Positions 1-6,023 of a stretch of 7,745 nt of DNA are shown piece by piece. The DNA comes from Thermaceae bacterium (GTDB lineage Bacteria > Deinococcota > Deinococci > Deinococcales > Marinithermaceae), in NCBI GenBank assembly GCA_026985615.1, contig JALSQD010000072.1, forward strand, positions 1 to 7,745, read 5' to 3'. The translations under genes and the position numbers were made by a program. Numbering within the stretch: position 1 is the stretch's first letter; each line of letters begins with the position of its first letter. A model generated the notes under the pieces. It was given only the letters and a program-made list of their open reading frames with translations, did no database searches and was not told the origin of the DNA.

Positions 1-45
1 CTTCGCTCCCCGCCATACCTCCCGGCCAACCGTAGTAAGCTGCAT
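1..45 (-). CDS. Start of outward-facing ORF in the repeat, likely transposase (partial)
   Basis: This reads ATG from base 45 leftward and runs off the window after 15 codons (MQLTTVGREVWRGAK). It is identical to the frame at 7698-7745. A GGAGG ribosome binding site sits just upstream of the ATG at 55-59. By position it should be the first gene of the insertion sequence, for example an IstA-type transposase. The visible residues are too few for any family assignment; they would fit the lead-in to a helix-turn-helix domain but do not prove it. Confidence 0.4.
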   Translation of the reverse strand, partial: MQLTTVGREVWRGAK

Positions 46-123
46 CCGTGGGGACCTCCTCTCTCCTGGAGTGGTCCCCACATTCTTATCGATTCGGTCT
101 CACATGTGTCTGTCCGGGTTCAG
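1..123 (-). mobile_element. End of an insertion sequence, left copy
   Basis: This stretch is the exact reverse complement of 7620-7742, a perfect 123-base match, and it is cut by the window edge. The element lies to the left. Its likely tip is near base 122, because read outward the sequence begins 5'-TGAACCCGGACAG. Inside are two direct copies of an ATGTGrGrCC-type motif, one inverted copy, and then a ribosome binding site and start codon facing out of the window. A 5'-TG tip, several short internal repeats and an open reading frame beginning about 75 bases from the tip resemble the ends of IS21-family elements. The family call is a guess, because almost no transposase is visible. That it is a multicopy mobile element is inferred from the two identical copies. 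Confidence 0.6.
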
Positions 124-191
124 GCGGCCCAACCCCAAAGCTCAGGCGCGCCGGGCCGCGCCCCCGCCCCGAAACAAGACCCGCCCTCGCC

Positions 192-220
192 TTGACAAAC
201 GCGCGGGTGGCGGGTACATT
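192..220 (+). promoter_or_regulatory. Promoter of tRNA-Arg
   Basis: A perfect -35 hexamer TTGACA (192-197) is followed by a 17-base spacer and the -10 hexamer TACATT (215-220). Initiation would fall near 226-228, only about five bases before the mature tRNA 5' end at 232, so the primary transcript needs very little 5' trimming. The bases from 124 to 191, between the repeat end and this promoter, are GC-rich and I see no gene or site in them. Confidence 0.8.
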
Positions 221-231
221 AACCTTTGCTT

Positions 232-308
232 GGGCCCGTAGCTCAGTTGGATAGAGCGGCTGACTACGGATCAGCAGGTCAGGGGTTCGAATCCTCTCGG
301 GCCCGCCA
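232..308 (+). tRNA. tRNA-Arg (anticodon ACG)
   Basis: A complete cloverleaf can be folded by eye. The acceptor stem pairs 232-238 with 298-304 (7 of 7). The D stem GCTC/GAGC is at 241-244 and 254-257. The anticodon stem GCTGA/TCAGC is at 259-263 and 271-275, with loop CTACGGA and anticodon ACG at 266-268. The T stem is at 281-285 and 293-297 around TTCGAAT, and includes one G-U pair. The discriminator is G305 and the CCA tail is encoded (306-308). An ACG anticodon in a bacterial arginine tRNA is normally deaminated to ICG by TadA, so that it reads CGU, CGC and CGA. The gene is monocistronic, with its own promoter and terminator. Confidence 0.97.
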
Positions 309-313
309 CAGCG

Positions 314-336
314 CCCCCGGTTCGCCGGGGGTTTTT
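314..336 (+). terminator. Rho-independent terminator of tRNA-Arg
   Basis: A 7-base-pair stem CCCCCGG/CCGGGGG (314-320 and 325-331) is closed by a TTCG tetraloop and followed directly by five T (332-336). It starts six bases after the tRNA CCA end. It separates the tRNA from the prepilin peptidase gene, which therefore needs its own promoter. Confidence 0.9.
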
Positions 337-345
337 CCATACCGG

Positions 346-351
346 TAGAAT
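346..351 (+). promoter_or_regulatory. Probable -10 element for a leaderless pilD mRNA
   Basis: TAGAAT sits five bases before the ATG at 357. No Shine-Dalgarno is usefully placed: the only purine run, GAGG at 352-355, is one base from the start codon. A TAnnnT hexamer about 5-7 bases upstream of a start codon is the known hallmark of leaderless transcripts in Deinococcota. No convincing -35 is visible; its expected place is inside the terminator stem. Confidence 0.55.
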
Positions 352-356
352 GAGGC

Positions 357-1445
357 ATGCTCGTGGCCTTTGCCTTTGTCCTGGGGGCCGTGATCGGCTC
401 CTTTTTGAACGTGGTGATTTACCGCCTGCCCAAGGGCGAGTCCATCGTGCACCCGCCCAGCCACTGCCCGGTCTGCGGCCACCGCCTGGGGCCGGTGGAC
501 ATGGTGCCCATTATCAGCTGGATCGTGTTCCGGGGCCGCTGCCGCTACTGCGGCGCGCCGGTGAGCGCGCGCTACCCGCTAGTGGAAGGGCTAACCGGGA
601 CGCTCTTCGCCCTGGCCGCCCGGCTCCACCCGGTGCCCGATGCCGGGCTGGTGCTGGCCTGGGCCTTTACCGCCCTCTTGATCGCGCTCGCGTTCATCGA
701 CATCGACCACTACATCCTTCCCGACAGCCTCACCTACGGCGGGCTGGCGCTGGGCCTCGTAGGCGCGGTGGTGTGGGGCTTTCCGGTGAGCTGGAGCGCC
801 GCCTGGCAGGGGGCGCTCGCCGCGGCGGGGCTGCTCGCACTGATCGGTGGCTACGCCAACCTGGTGCTGCGGCGCGGGGCCAGCGGCCGGCCGGGCTTTC
901 CGGTGGGGCTCGAGCACGTCTACCTAGCGGCGGCCGTGGGCGCCTGGGCCGGCTGGGGCTGGGGGCTGGCCGCCGCCGCTGCAGCTGTGGCCCTCAACCT
1001 GATGCTGGGCCGCCCGCTGCCCCTGCACGACGCGCTGACGCTGGGAGCCGCGCTTCTGGGGGTGGTCGTGGCCAGCTACGGCGTGCTGCCGCTGGACGTG
1101 CTGGAAAGCGCGTGGAACCTCCTCCTCGCCGCCGGGGCGGTGGCGCTCGCCGGTGGGCTCTACTGGGCCCTCGTACCCGAGGAAGAAGAGGACGAGGAAG
1201 ACGAAGAGCCCGTGGCCATGGGCTTTGGCGATGTCAAGCTGGCGGGAATGCTGGGGGCCTGGCTGGGCTTCGGGCCTTTCTTGGTGGCGCTGGCGGTGGC
1301 CGTCTTCGCGGGTGCCTTCTTCGGGCTGCTCTTCCGCCGGCGCAAGCTGCCTTTCGGGCCCTACCTGGCCCTGGGCGGCTGGATCGCGCTGTGGTGGGGG
1401 GCGGACTGGGTGCGGGCCTACCTCTCCTACCTGGGGTTAAGCTAA
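357..1445 (+). CDS. pilD: Prepilin peptidase / N-methyltransferase (PilD, family A24)
   Basis: This integral membrane aspartic protease cleaves the leader of type IV pilin-like proteins and methylates the new N-terminus, so it is needed for pili, twitching and DNA uptake. The 362-residue product opens with the typical hydrophobic segment GSFLNVVIYRLP (14-25). A cytoplasmic zinc-binding domain follows with C37, C40, C62 and C65 as two CxxC pairs. The two catalytic aspartate regions are FIDIDHYILPD (113-123) and GFGDVK (D292). Many membrane segments fill the rest. It is longer than typical proteobacterial enzymes because extra hydrophobic segments lie between the two catalytic motifs. An unbroken run of ten acidic residues (275-284) sits just before GFGDVK. 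The ATG at 357 is preferred because it begins exactly at the family's N-terminal motif. It heads the mazG cluster, and its stop is four bases before the mazG start. Confidence 0.93.
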   Translation: MLVAFAFVLGAVIGSFLNVVIYRLPKGESIVHPPSHCPVCGHRLGPVDMVPIISWIVFRGRCRYCGAPVSARYPLVEGLTGTLFALAARLHPVPDAGLVLAWAFTALLIALAFIDIDHYILPDSLTYGGLALGLVGAVVWGFPVSWSAAWQGALAAAGLLALIGGYANLVLRRGASGRPGFPVGLEHVYLAAAVGAWAGWGWGLAAAAAAVALNLMLGRPLPLHDALTLGAALLGVVVASYGVLPLDVLESAWNLLLAAGAVALAGGLYWALVPEEEEDEEDEEPVAMGFGDVKLAGMLGAWLGFGPFLVALAVAVFAGAFFGLLFRRRKLPFGPYLALGGWIALWWGADWVRAYLSYLGLS

Positions 1446-1449
1446 ACCC

Positions 1450-2043
1450 GTGGAGAAGCTGCTTGAGGTGATGCGACGGCTGCGGGCGCCGGACGGCTGC
1501 CCCTGGGACCGCAAGCAGACGCACGAGAGCCTGCGGGCCTACCTGCTCGAGGAGGCGGCCGAGGCGGTGGACGCGATCACGGAGGGCGACCCCGAGAAGA
1601 TGGCCGAGGAGCTGGGCGACGTGCTGCTGCAGGTGGCCTTCCACAGCGTCATCGGCGAGGAGGAAGGTACCTTTGATTATGACGACGTGGAGCGGGCCAT
1701 CGTGGACAAGCTGATCGAGCGGCACCCCCACGTCTTCGGAGACCGCAAGCTCAACACCGCCGAAGAGGTGCTGGCCAACTGGGAAAAGCAAAAGGAAGAG
1801 AAACGGGGCCCCCAGACCCCTTGCGAGAAGGTGCCAAAAAGCCTGCCCGCGCTGGCGCGGGGCTACGAGCTGGCGCGCAAGATGGAGCTGCCCGCGAGCC
1901 GGGCCGCGGCCCGGCAGGCGCTCGAGCGCGGCGATCTAACGGAGGCGCTGTGGGAGGTGGTCAAGCTATTCGCGGCGGCGAACGAAAACCCGGAGGTTGC
2001 CCTCAGGGAGAAGCTCTCCGGGCTCTGCTCGAACGCGCCGTAG
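1450..2043 (+). CDS. mazG: MazG-type nucleoside triphosphate pyrophosphohydrolase
   Basis: MazG hydrolyses (d)NTPs, including abnormal ones, to the monophosphate and pyrophosphate, a house-cleaning role in the cytoplasm. The family opening LRAPDGCPWDRKQTHESL (11-28) is intact. The acidic metal-binding helices follow as E34, E35 and E38, then E53, E54 and D57 (EELGD). The RHPHVFGD motif is also present. At 197 residues it is shorter than full-length bacterial MazG of roughly 260. It stops right after NPEVALRE, where the family usually continues with another helix, so it has one clear catalytic domain and a clipped end. The start is GTG, four bases after the pilD stop with only a weak ribosome binding site, so translational coupling is likely. 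Its 3' end overlaps the next gene in another frame. Confidence 0.92.
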   Translation: MEKLLEVMRRLRAPDGCPWDRKQTHESLRAYLLEEAAEAVDAITEGDPEKMAEELGDVLLQVAFHSVIGEEEGTFDYDDVERAIVDKLIERHPHVFGDRKLNTAEEVLANWEKQKEEKRGPQTPCEKVPKSLPALARGYELARKMELPASRAAARQALERGDLTEALWEVVKLFAAANENPEVALREKLSGLCSNAP

Positions 2044-2567
2044 CCGCGGCCCCGCCGGAGCTGGCCGCGCCCGCGGGCTTCCGCCCCGCGGCGGTGCTGG
2101 TTCCGGTCACGGCCGCGGGCGAGGTGCTGCTGACCCTGCGCCAGGACGCGCTGCCCAGCCACGCGGGGCAGATCTCCTTTCCCGGAGGCCGCATTGAGCC
2201 GGGCGAGACGCCCGAGGAGGCGGCGCTGCGCGAGGCCTGGGAGGAGGTGGCGCTCGCGCCCGGCCTGGCCGAGCCCCTGGGGCAGCTGCCGCCGCTGCTC
2301 AGCCCCCACGGCTTTCACGTTCGGCCGGTGCTCGCCTGGCTCGTCGCGAAACCGGCGCTAACACCCAACCCCAACGAGGTGGCCGAGGCGTTCTGGGCCC
2401 CGCTGGACGAGCTGGCGCGCGCTCCCGCCTGGAGCGAGTGGCGCGAGCGCGAAGGTCTGAGGCGGCGCGTATGGCACTACCCCTGGCGCGGGCGAGACGT
2501 CTGGGGCCTCACCGCAAACGTGCTGCACGAACTGCTCGAGCGCCTCTGCGACACCGAAACCGGCTAG
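1950..2567 (+). CDS. Nudix hydrolase, CoA pyrophosphatase-like
   Basis: The Nudix box GX5EX7REUXEEXGU is present at 2187-2255 as GGRIEPGE, then REAWEEVAL, with Ala in place of the last Gly. Just before it lies LPSHAGQISFPGG, the signature of the CoA-diphosphatase subgroup (YeaB/NudL-like), which splits coenzyme A into 4'-phosphopantetheine and 3',5'-ADP. The fold recognisably starts with RPAAVLVPV near 2085. The start is uncertain: no ATG, GTG or TTG lies in frame between 1953 and 2093. I chose GTG 1950, which has GGAGG at 1941-1945; it gives 205 residues and a 94-base overlap with mazG. Alternatives are TTG 1821, GTG 2094 (which would cut into the first strand), a rare start such as CTG 2025, or a frameshift from mazG. 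The product is certain in type, less so in substrate. Confidence 0.85.
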   Translation: MGGGQAIRGGERKPGGCPQGEALRALLERAVAAAPPELAAPAGFRPAAVLVPVTAAGEVLLTLRQDALPSHAGQISFPGGRIEPGETPEEAALREAWEEVALAPGLAEPLGQLPPLLSPHGFHVRPVLAWLVAKPALTPNPNEVAEAFWAPLDELARAPAWSEWREREGLRRRVWHYPWRGRDVWGLTANVLHELLERLCDTETG

Positions 2568-2576
2568 ACTCGAACC

Positions 2577-2583
2577 AGGAGGT
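2577..2583 (+). promoter_or_regulatory. Ribosome binding site of the PfpI-family gene
   Basis: AGGAGGT lies four bases before the ATG at 2588, within the 20-base gap after the Nudix stop. It fixes this ATG as the start. Confidence 0.8.
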
Positions 2584-2587
2584 AGGC

Positions 2588-3097
2588 ATGAAGGTTGGCA
2601 TTTTGATCGAAGAGATCTTCGACGAGCGCGAGTTCATCTACCCTTACTACCGGGTTCAGGAAAGCGGGCTCGAGCCCGTGGTCATCGGCCCCGAGTCGCG
2701 CGCCTACAAAGCCAAGAGTGGCTGGATGGCCCGCGCCGACGTCGCGGCGCACGAGGTGAAGGCCACCGAGCTCGCCGGGCTCGTCATCCCCGGGGGCTAC
2801 GCCCCCGACCGCCTGCGCCGCAGCGCGGACGTGCTCGAGCTGGTCCGCGCCATCGACGAGGCGGGCAAGCCGCTGGCAGCGATCTGCCACGCCGGCTGGG
2901 TGCTGATCAGCGCCGGCGTGATCAAGGGCCGGCGCCTGACCGGCTACCACTCGATCAGGGACGACCTGGTGAACGCCGGAGCCGACTACGTCGACGAGCC
3001 CCTGGTCATCAGCGGCAACCTCATCACCAGCCGCGGCCCGGCCGACCTACCGGTCTGGGCGCGCGCCTTCGTCGAGGCCGTGACTAAGAGTTCGTAA
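2588..3097 (+). CDS. PfpI / DJ-1 superfamily protein (C56-type glutaminase-like fold)
   Basis: The 169-residue protein covers the whole PfpI domain. The nucleophile elbow AAICHAGW places Cys100 and His101 at the same positions as the catalytic pair of archaeal PfpI (PH1704). The third residue of that triad, Glu74 supplied by a neighbouring subunit, is Asp74 here, in GGYAPDRLRR. The N-terminal FIYPYYR and the conserved acidic residue before it (E15) also match the family. Members are oligomeric and have been described as intracellular peptidases, general stress proteins or repair deglycases; the deglycase role is disputed, so no precise activity is assigned. It is the last gene of the pilD-mazG-Nudix cluster, 20 bases after the Nudix stop. 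No terminator follows before the next promoter. Confidence 0.9.
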   Translation: MKVGILIEEIFDEREFIYPYYRVQESGLEPVVIGPESRAYKAKSGWMARADVAAHEVKATELAGLVIPGGYAPDRLRRSADVLELVRAIDEAGKPLAAICHAGWVLISAGVIKGRRLTGYHSIRDDLVNAGADYVDEPLVISGNLITSRGPADLPVWARAFVEAVTKSS

Positions 3098-3105
3098 AAC
3101 CACAA

Positions 3106-3135
3106 TTGACAATTTGTCAACCTCCGCTTTACAAT
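3106..3135 (+). promoter_or_regulatory. Promoter of the ABC transporter operon
   Basis: The -35 TTGACA (3106-3111) matches consensus and the -10 TACAAT (3130-3135) differs at one base, with an 18-base spacer. Initiation is expected near 3141-3143, giving a leader of about 14 bases that contains the ribosome binding site GGAGG (3146-3150) five bases before GTG 3156. The -35 region is half of a perfect palindrome, TTGACAA-T-TTGTCAA (3106-3120), which could be an operator. Confidence 0.8.
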
Positions 3136-3155
3136 ACCGCAAACCGGAGGTTGAC
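3116..3155 (+). repeat. 11-bp inverted repeat spanning the -10 box and ribosome binding site
   Basis: GTCAACCTCCG (3116-3126) and CGGAGGTTGAC (3145-3155) are perfect reverse complements with 18 bases between them. The pair brackets the -10 box and start site, and its right arm contains the ribosome binding site and ends at the base before the GTG start. As DNA it could bind a dimeric regulator. As RNA it can form only in transcripts that come from upstream, because the operon's own transcript starts inside the loop. Confidence 0.8.
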
Positions 3156-4079
3156 GTGTCCGTACTCGTCTGTGAAAACCTGCAAAAGAGCTTTCCTAGT
3201 CGTGGCCGCAGCACCCGCGCCGTACAGGGGGTAAGCCTGCGGGTCGAGCCCGGCGAGGTGCTGGCCTTCCTGGGACCCAACGGGGCCGGCAAGACGACCA
3301 CGATCAAGATGATTGCGGGCCTCGTGCGGCCCGACGCGGGCACGGTGCGGGTGGCGGGGCGTGACCCCCACCGCGACCCCTGGGCGCTGCGGCAGCTGGG
3401 AGCGGTGCTCGAGGGCAACCGCAACGTCTACTGGCGGCTCACCCCACTCGAGAACCTCGAGTACTTCGGGGTGCTGCGCGGCCTCTCCGCCGCGGAGGCA
3501 CGCCACCGCGGCCGGGCGCTGCTCGAGCGCTTCGACCTCACGGACAAACAGAACGCCCTCACCCAGCAACTCTCCCGCGGCATGCAGCAGAAGCTGGCCA
3601 TCGCCGTGAGCCTGGTCCACGAGCCGTCGCTGCTGCTCCTCGACGAGCCCACCCTGGGCCTCGACGTCGAGGCCGCCGAGACCGTCAAGCAGCTGATCCA
3701 CGAGCTTGCGGAGGACGGCCAGGCGATCGTGTTCACCACCCACCACCTCGACGTGGCCCAGCAGCTCTCGCACCGGGTGGCCATCATCCGCGAGGGGCGC
3801 ATCGTCGCGGAAGACCACACCGACGCCCTGCTCGTGCGCTTTTCCGGCGAGCAGTACGAGATCGAGGTAGTAGGCAAGATCGACGCGGCGCGGCGCGAAC
3901 GCCTGCGGGCGCTGGGGGCCGAGCCGCTCGACGGGCGCGTGGTCTACCTGGGGGCACCCGAGGGTCTGTGGGACGTGCTCGAGGCGCTGCGCCCCCTGCC
4001 CATCCTGCGCGTGGAGAAGGACCGCGCCGACCTGACCGAGGTCTTCTTGAAGCTAATCCGGGAGGAAGAACGTGCTTAG
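3156..4079 (+). CDS. ABC-2 type exporter, ATP-binding protein
   Basis: The 307-residue ATPase has Walker A GPNGAGKT (40-47), signature LSRGMQQK (139-146; Arg replaces the second Gly of LSGGQ, common in ABC-2 ATPases), Walker B LLLLDEP (159-165) and a switch His196 in TTHH. The usual Q-loop glutamine is replaced by Glu86 in LEGNRN. A C-terminal extension of about 80 residues follows the nucleotide-binding domain, as in the DrrA/NatA-like group. It would energise export by the permease encoded next; the substrate cannot be told. GTG 3156 is chosen because GGAGG lies five bases upstream and the family's first strand (VLVCENLQKSF) begins there. An in-frame TTG at 3114 lies inside the promoter and is rejected. 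The 3' end overlaps the permease gene by eight bases. Confidence 0.93.
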   Translation: MSVLVCENLQKSFPSRGRSTRAVQGVSLRVEPGEVLAFLGPNGAGKTTTIKMIAGLVRPDAGTVRVAGRDPHRDPWALRQLGAVLEGNRNVYWRLTPLENLEYFGVLRGLSAAEARHRGRALLERFDLTDKQNALTQQLSRGMQQKLAIAVSLVHEPSLLLLDEPTLGLDVEAAETVKQLIHELAEDGQAIVFTTHHLDVAQQLSHRVAIIREGRIVAEDHTDALLVRFSGEQYEIEVVGKIDAARRERLRALGAEPLDGRVVYLGAPEGLWDVLEALRPLPILRVEKDRADLTEVFLKLIREEERA

Positions 4080-4845
4080 GCTGATTGGCATCGAGTTCAA
4101 GCGCGGCCTGCTCATGCTGCGCCGCTATCCCATGGAGATGGTGGGGCAGCTGATCGTGATCACGATGATCTTCTACGGCCTCTTCCTGGGGGCGCGCTAC
4201 ATCGCCGGGCCCACGGCCCAGTTCGGCGAGCGCCTGGACGCGCTGGTGGTGGGCTACGTCCTCTGGACCTTCGCCCTCTTCGCCATTGGCGACCTGAGCT
4301 GGGGGCTAATGGACGAGGCGCGCACGGGGACGCTCGAACAGGTCTTCCTCAGCCCCTACGGACCGTCGCGGGTCTACCTGGCCCGGAACGTCGCGGGACT
4401 CTTGGTGACGCTCGCTCTCAACCTGGGCATCCTGCTGCTCATTCAGCTCCTCACCGGGGTACGGCTCGACTTCAGCCCCGCGGTGCTCGCTCCTCTGGGC
4501 GCCGTGCTGCTGGGGGCATACGGCATCGGCTTCATGCTGGGCGCGCTGGCGTTGCTCTTCAAGCGCATCCAGGCCTTCCTCAACCTCTTCCAGTTCGTGC
4601 TCATGTTCCTGATCATGACCCCCTTCGAGCAGTTCTCGGGCACCGCCCGCCTCGCCGGCGAGCTGCTGCCGATGACGATCGGCGCCGGCCAGCTACGGGC
4701 GCTAATGGCGCGGGGCGAGGCCTTCGACCCGGTCGTCTTCGGCCTCGCCCTCGCCAGCGGGCTTGCCTACCTGATCGTGGGGCTGTGGGTCTTCGACTGC
4801 GCCGTGCGCGCGGCCAAGGAACGGGGGCTGCTGGGAGGTTATTGA
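4072..4845 (+). CDS. ABC-2 type transporter permease
   Basis: The 257-residue membrane protein appears to have six transmembrane segments, the first at about residues 24-45. Between the second and third lies the cytoplasmic motif EARTGTLEQVFLSP, the coupling-helix signature seen in ABC-2 permeases, through which the ATPase drives the transport cycle. It should form a homodimer with two copies of the preceding ATPase in the cytoplasmic membrane. The GTG start at 4072 has GGAGG at 4061-4065 and overlaps the ATPase stop, so the two are translationally coupled. Its TGA is followed immediately by the ATG of the next gene. Export of a lipid, drug or peptide are all possible; nothing here picks one. 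Confidence 0.92.
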   Translation: MLRLIGIEFKRGLLMLRRYPMEMVGQLIVITMIFYGLFLGARYIAGPTAQFGERLDALVVGYVLWTFALFAIGDLSWGLMDEARTGTLEQVFLSPYGPSRVYLARNVAGLLVTLALNLGILLLIQLLTGVRLDFSPAVLAPLGAVLLGAYGIGFMLGALALLFKRIQAFLNLFQFVLMFLIMTPFEQFSGTARLAGELLPMTIGAGQLRALMARGEAFDPVVFGLALASGLAYLIVGLWVFDCAVRAAKERGLLGGY

Positions 4846-5186
4846 ATGGGCAAGGAAATTGCCGTCACCGCATGGAACAACGGAAGTCACAGCTCATCCG
4901 GTAGCGGCTACCGCCTGCGCATACCACCAAAACAACGTGATGCCTTTTTCAATAAGCGCTGGGGGTTCGTGGTCATCCATATGCCAAATGGCGGTACCTC
5001 GGTTGAAATCAATGTCGCAAAGGCATCTTTTTGGAAAAAAGCCCGGAGCTCATCTCCCGCAAAATCGGAAAGTGGCTGCTAGCGAACGGCTTCGCGCCCT
5101 GGCCGAAAGGTCTTCCGCCAAGTTTCATCCTGCGACCGGTAGGCGATGGAGAGTTTGAACTGTTCGTTCCGGGTAACGCATCGTAG
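4846..5186 (+). pseudogene. Small conserved-looking hypothetical protein with a frameshift at a run of six A
   Basis: The ATG directly follows the permease TGA and has GGGAGG seven bases upstream (4833-4838), so it reads as the third gene of the ABC operon. The initial frame gives a folded-looking protein (AWNNGSHSSSGSGYRLRI, then VEINVAKASFW) but decays after KK into KARSSSPAKSESGC and stops at 5082. Sequence in the -1 frame, equivalent to adding one A to the run at 5035-5040, continues sensibly: WKKSPELISRKIGKW, then LLANGFAPWPKG, LPPSF and ELFVPGNAS, with a stop at 5184-5186. The joined product has 113 residues. I believe it belongs to an uncharacterised family with an AWNNG start and a W-PWPKG-PP end, from memory only. 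GC is lower than in its neighbours. It is either a sequencing or assembly error, a true pseudogene, or a gene using slippage. Confidence 0.65.
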
Positions 5187-5299
5187 TTTTGAACGCAGGG
5201 CAAGGCTTGCAAGCATCGTGCTATCGCACCAACGTCGGATCATCTATCGCCACGAAGTATCTCAAAAGGGTTGACTCTGTATAGATTCATAACGACTTT

Positions 5300-5326
5300 C
5301 CGGCCGCGGCGACTCGCCGCGGCCGG
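5300..5326. terminator. GC-rich hairpin between convergent genes
   Basis: A perfect 12-base-pair stem CCGGCCGCGGCG/CGCCGCGGCCGG (5300-5311 and 5315-5326) has a three-base loop. It lies between the end of the ABC operon (5186) and the tetR stop (5344), where a bidirectional terminator is expected. Neither side has a clear T run, so it is not a classic rho-independent terminator. The rest of 5187-5299 is lower in GC and shows no gene. Confidence 0.45.
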
Positions 5327-5343
5327 CACTTCGGGCCGTGCAG

Positions 5344-5946
5344 CTAGGAACGCGCGGCCGGTTCGCGCACGGTAAGCAGGTCCTGCGTCGTCGCCCAGAC
5401 CGCCTCTGGGGTGTTCCACTCCGGCAGATCGGCCAGCGGGGGGTGCAACACCACCTGCACCAGGCCCACCACCGCGGCGGCCAGCTCGTGGGCCTCGAGG
5501 TCGCCGCGCGCGTGCCCCTGGGCCTGGGCGGTGTGCGCGTGCTCCACGAGCGCATCCCAGGAACGCATGAAGGCGTCGTGCACCTTGCGCCGCGCGGACT
5601 CGGGAAGCGCGAAGAGGAACCCCTCGGAAAAGAGCATGCGCACGTCAAGGTCTTCTTGCAGGAGGCGGACGCGGTCGCGCACGTAGGCCTCGATCCACTC
5701 CCAACCGGCAAGTTCCTCGCCTGGCGTGGCCCGTTCCAGGCGCTCGAGCAGGGTATCGGCCATGGCCTCCAGGATGGCGGACTTGGAGGGAAAGTGCCGG
5801 AACAGCGCCCCCGGCGTCACGCCGATGCGCCGGGCAATCTTCTCGGTGCGCAGTGAGGCGATGCCCTCGTTGCGGCAGAGGGCGAGCCCTGCGTCCACGA
5901 TCTGCTTACGACGTTCGCTCGATGGAAGCCGGGTTGCCTTCTTCAT
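5344..5946 (-). CDS. TetR-family transcriptional regulator
   Basis: The 200-residue protein has a typical TetR N-terminus: helix 1 RKQIVDAGLALCRNEG (13-28), then the helix-turn-helix TEKIARRIGVTPGALFRHF (34-52) and the family tail FPSKSAILEAM. The C-terminal ligand-binding and dimerisation half is variable, as usual, so the inducer cannot be predicted. ATG 5946 is supported by GGAGG a few bases upstream. It is the second gene after the SPW-repeat gene on the same strand, 77 bases downstream, and probably shares its promoter. The AT-rich palindrome at 6384-6405 in that promoter is the best candidate for its operator, implying autoregulation. The converging ABC operon is another possible target, but its promoter palindromes have a different sequence. 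Confidence 0.93.
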   Translation of the reverse strand: MKKATRLPSSERRKQIVDAGLALCRNEGIASLRTEKIARRIGVTPGALFRHFPSKSAILEAMADTLLERLERATPGEELAGWEWIEAYVRDRVRLLQEDLDVRMLFSEGFLFALPESARRKVHDAFMRSWDALVEHAHTAQAQGHARGDLEAHELAAAVVGLVQVVLHPPLADLPEWNTPEAVWATTQDLLTVREPAARS

Positions 5947-5969
5947 CGTCCTCCCTCCGGCCCATCCTA

Positions 5970-6006
5970 ACAAGGCGGCGCGGGAGGGGCTGTGCGCCCC
6001 TCCCGC
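5970..6006 (-). terminator. Hairpin between the SPW gene and tetR, terminator or attenuator
   Basis: An 11-base-pair perfect stem GCGGGAGGGGC/GCCCCTCCCGC (5980-5990 and 5996-6006) has a five-base loop. It lies 17 bases after the SPW stop on the minus strand. The following minus-strand bases (CGCCTTGTTAGG) give only a weak U-rich stretch, so termination is probably partial, with tetR made from read-through. Confidence 0.55.
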
Positions 6007-6023
6007 CCTCCGGCACGCAGGTC

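Noticed and set aside
86..358. Minus-strand ORF of 90 codons containing RTPDLLIRSQPLYPTELRAQ
   Set aside because: It is the antisense translation of tRNA-Arg, a well-known spurious ORF that recurs in many genomes.
350..1471. Long plus-strand ORF overlapping pilD in another frame
   Set aside because: It is very rich in Gly, Arg and Ala and shows no motifs. It is a GC-driven shadow of pilD, which has all its family motifs.
3129..3818. 229-codon minus-strand ORF opposite the ABC ATPase
   Set aside because: The opposite strand encodes a full ABC ATPase with intact motifs; this is a codon-bias shadow.
5270..5295. TTGACT followed by TATAGATT as a promoter
   Set aside because: The two boxes are only about three bases apart, and no plus-strand gene follows before tetR ends.
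4846..5343. Toxin-antitoxin or defence module in the low-GC patch
   Set aside because: No toxin, antitoxin or nuclease motif is visible; only the frameshifted small protein and a hairpin are present.
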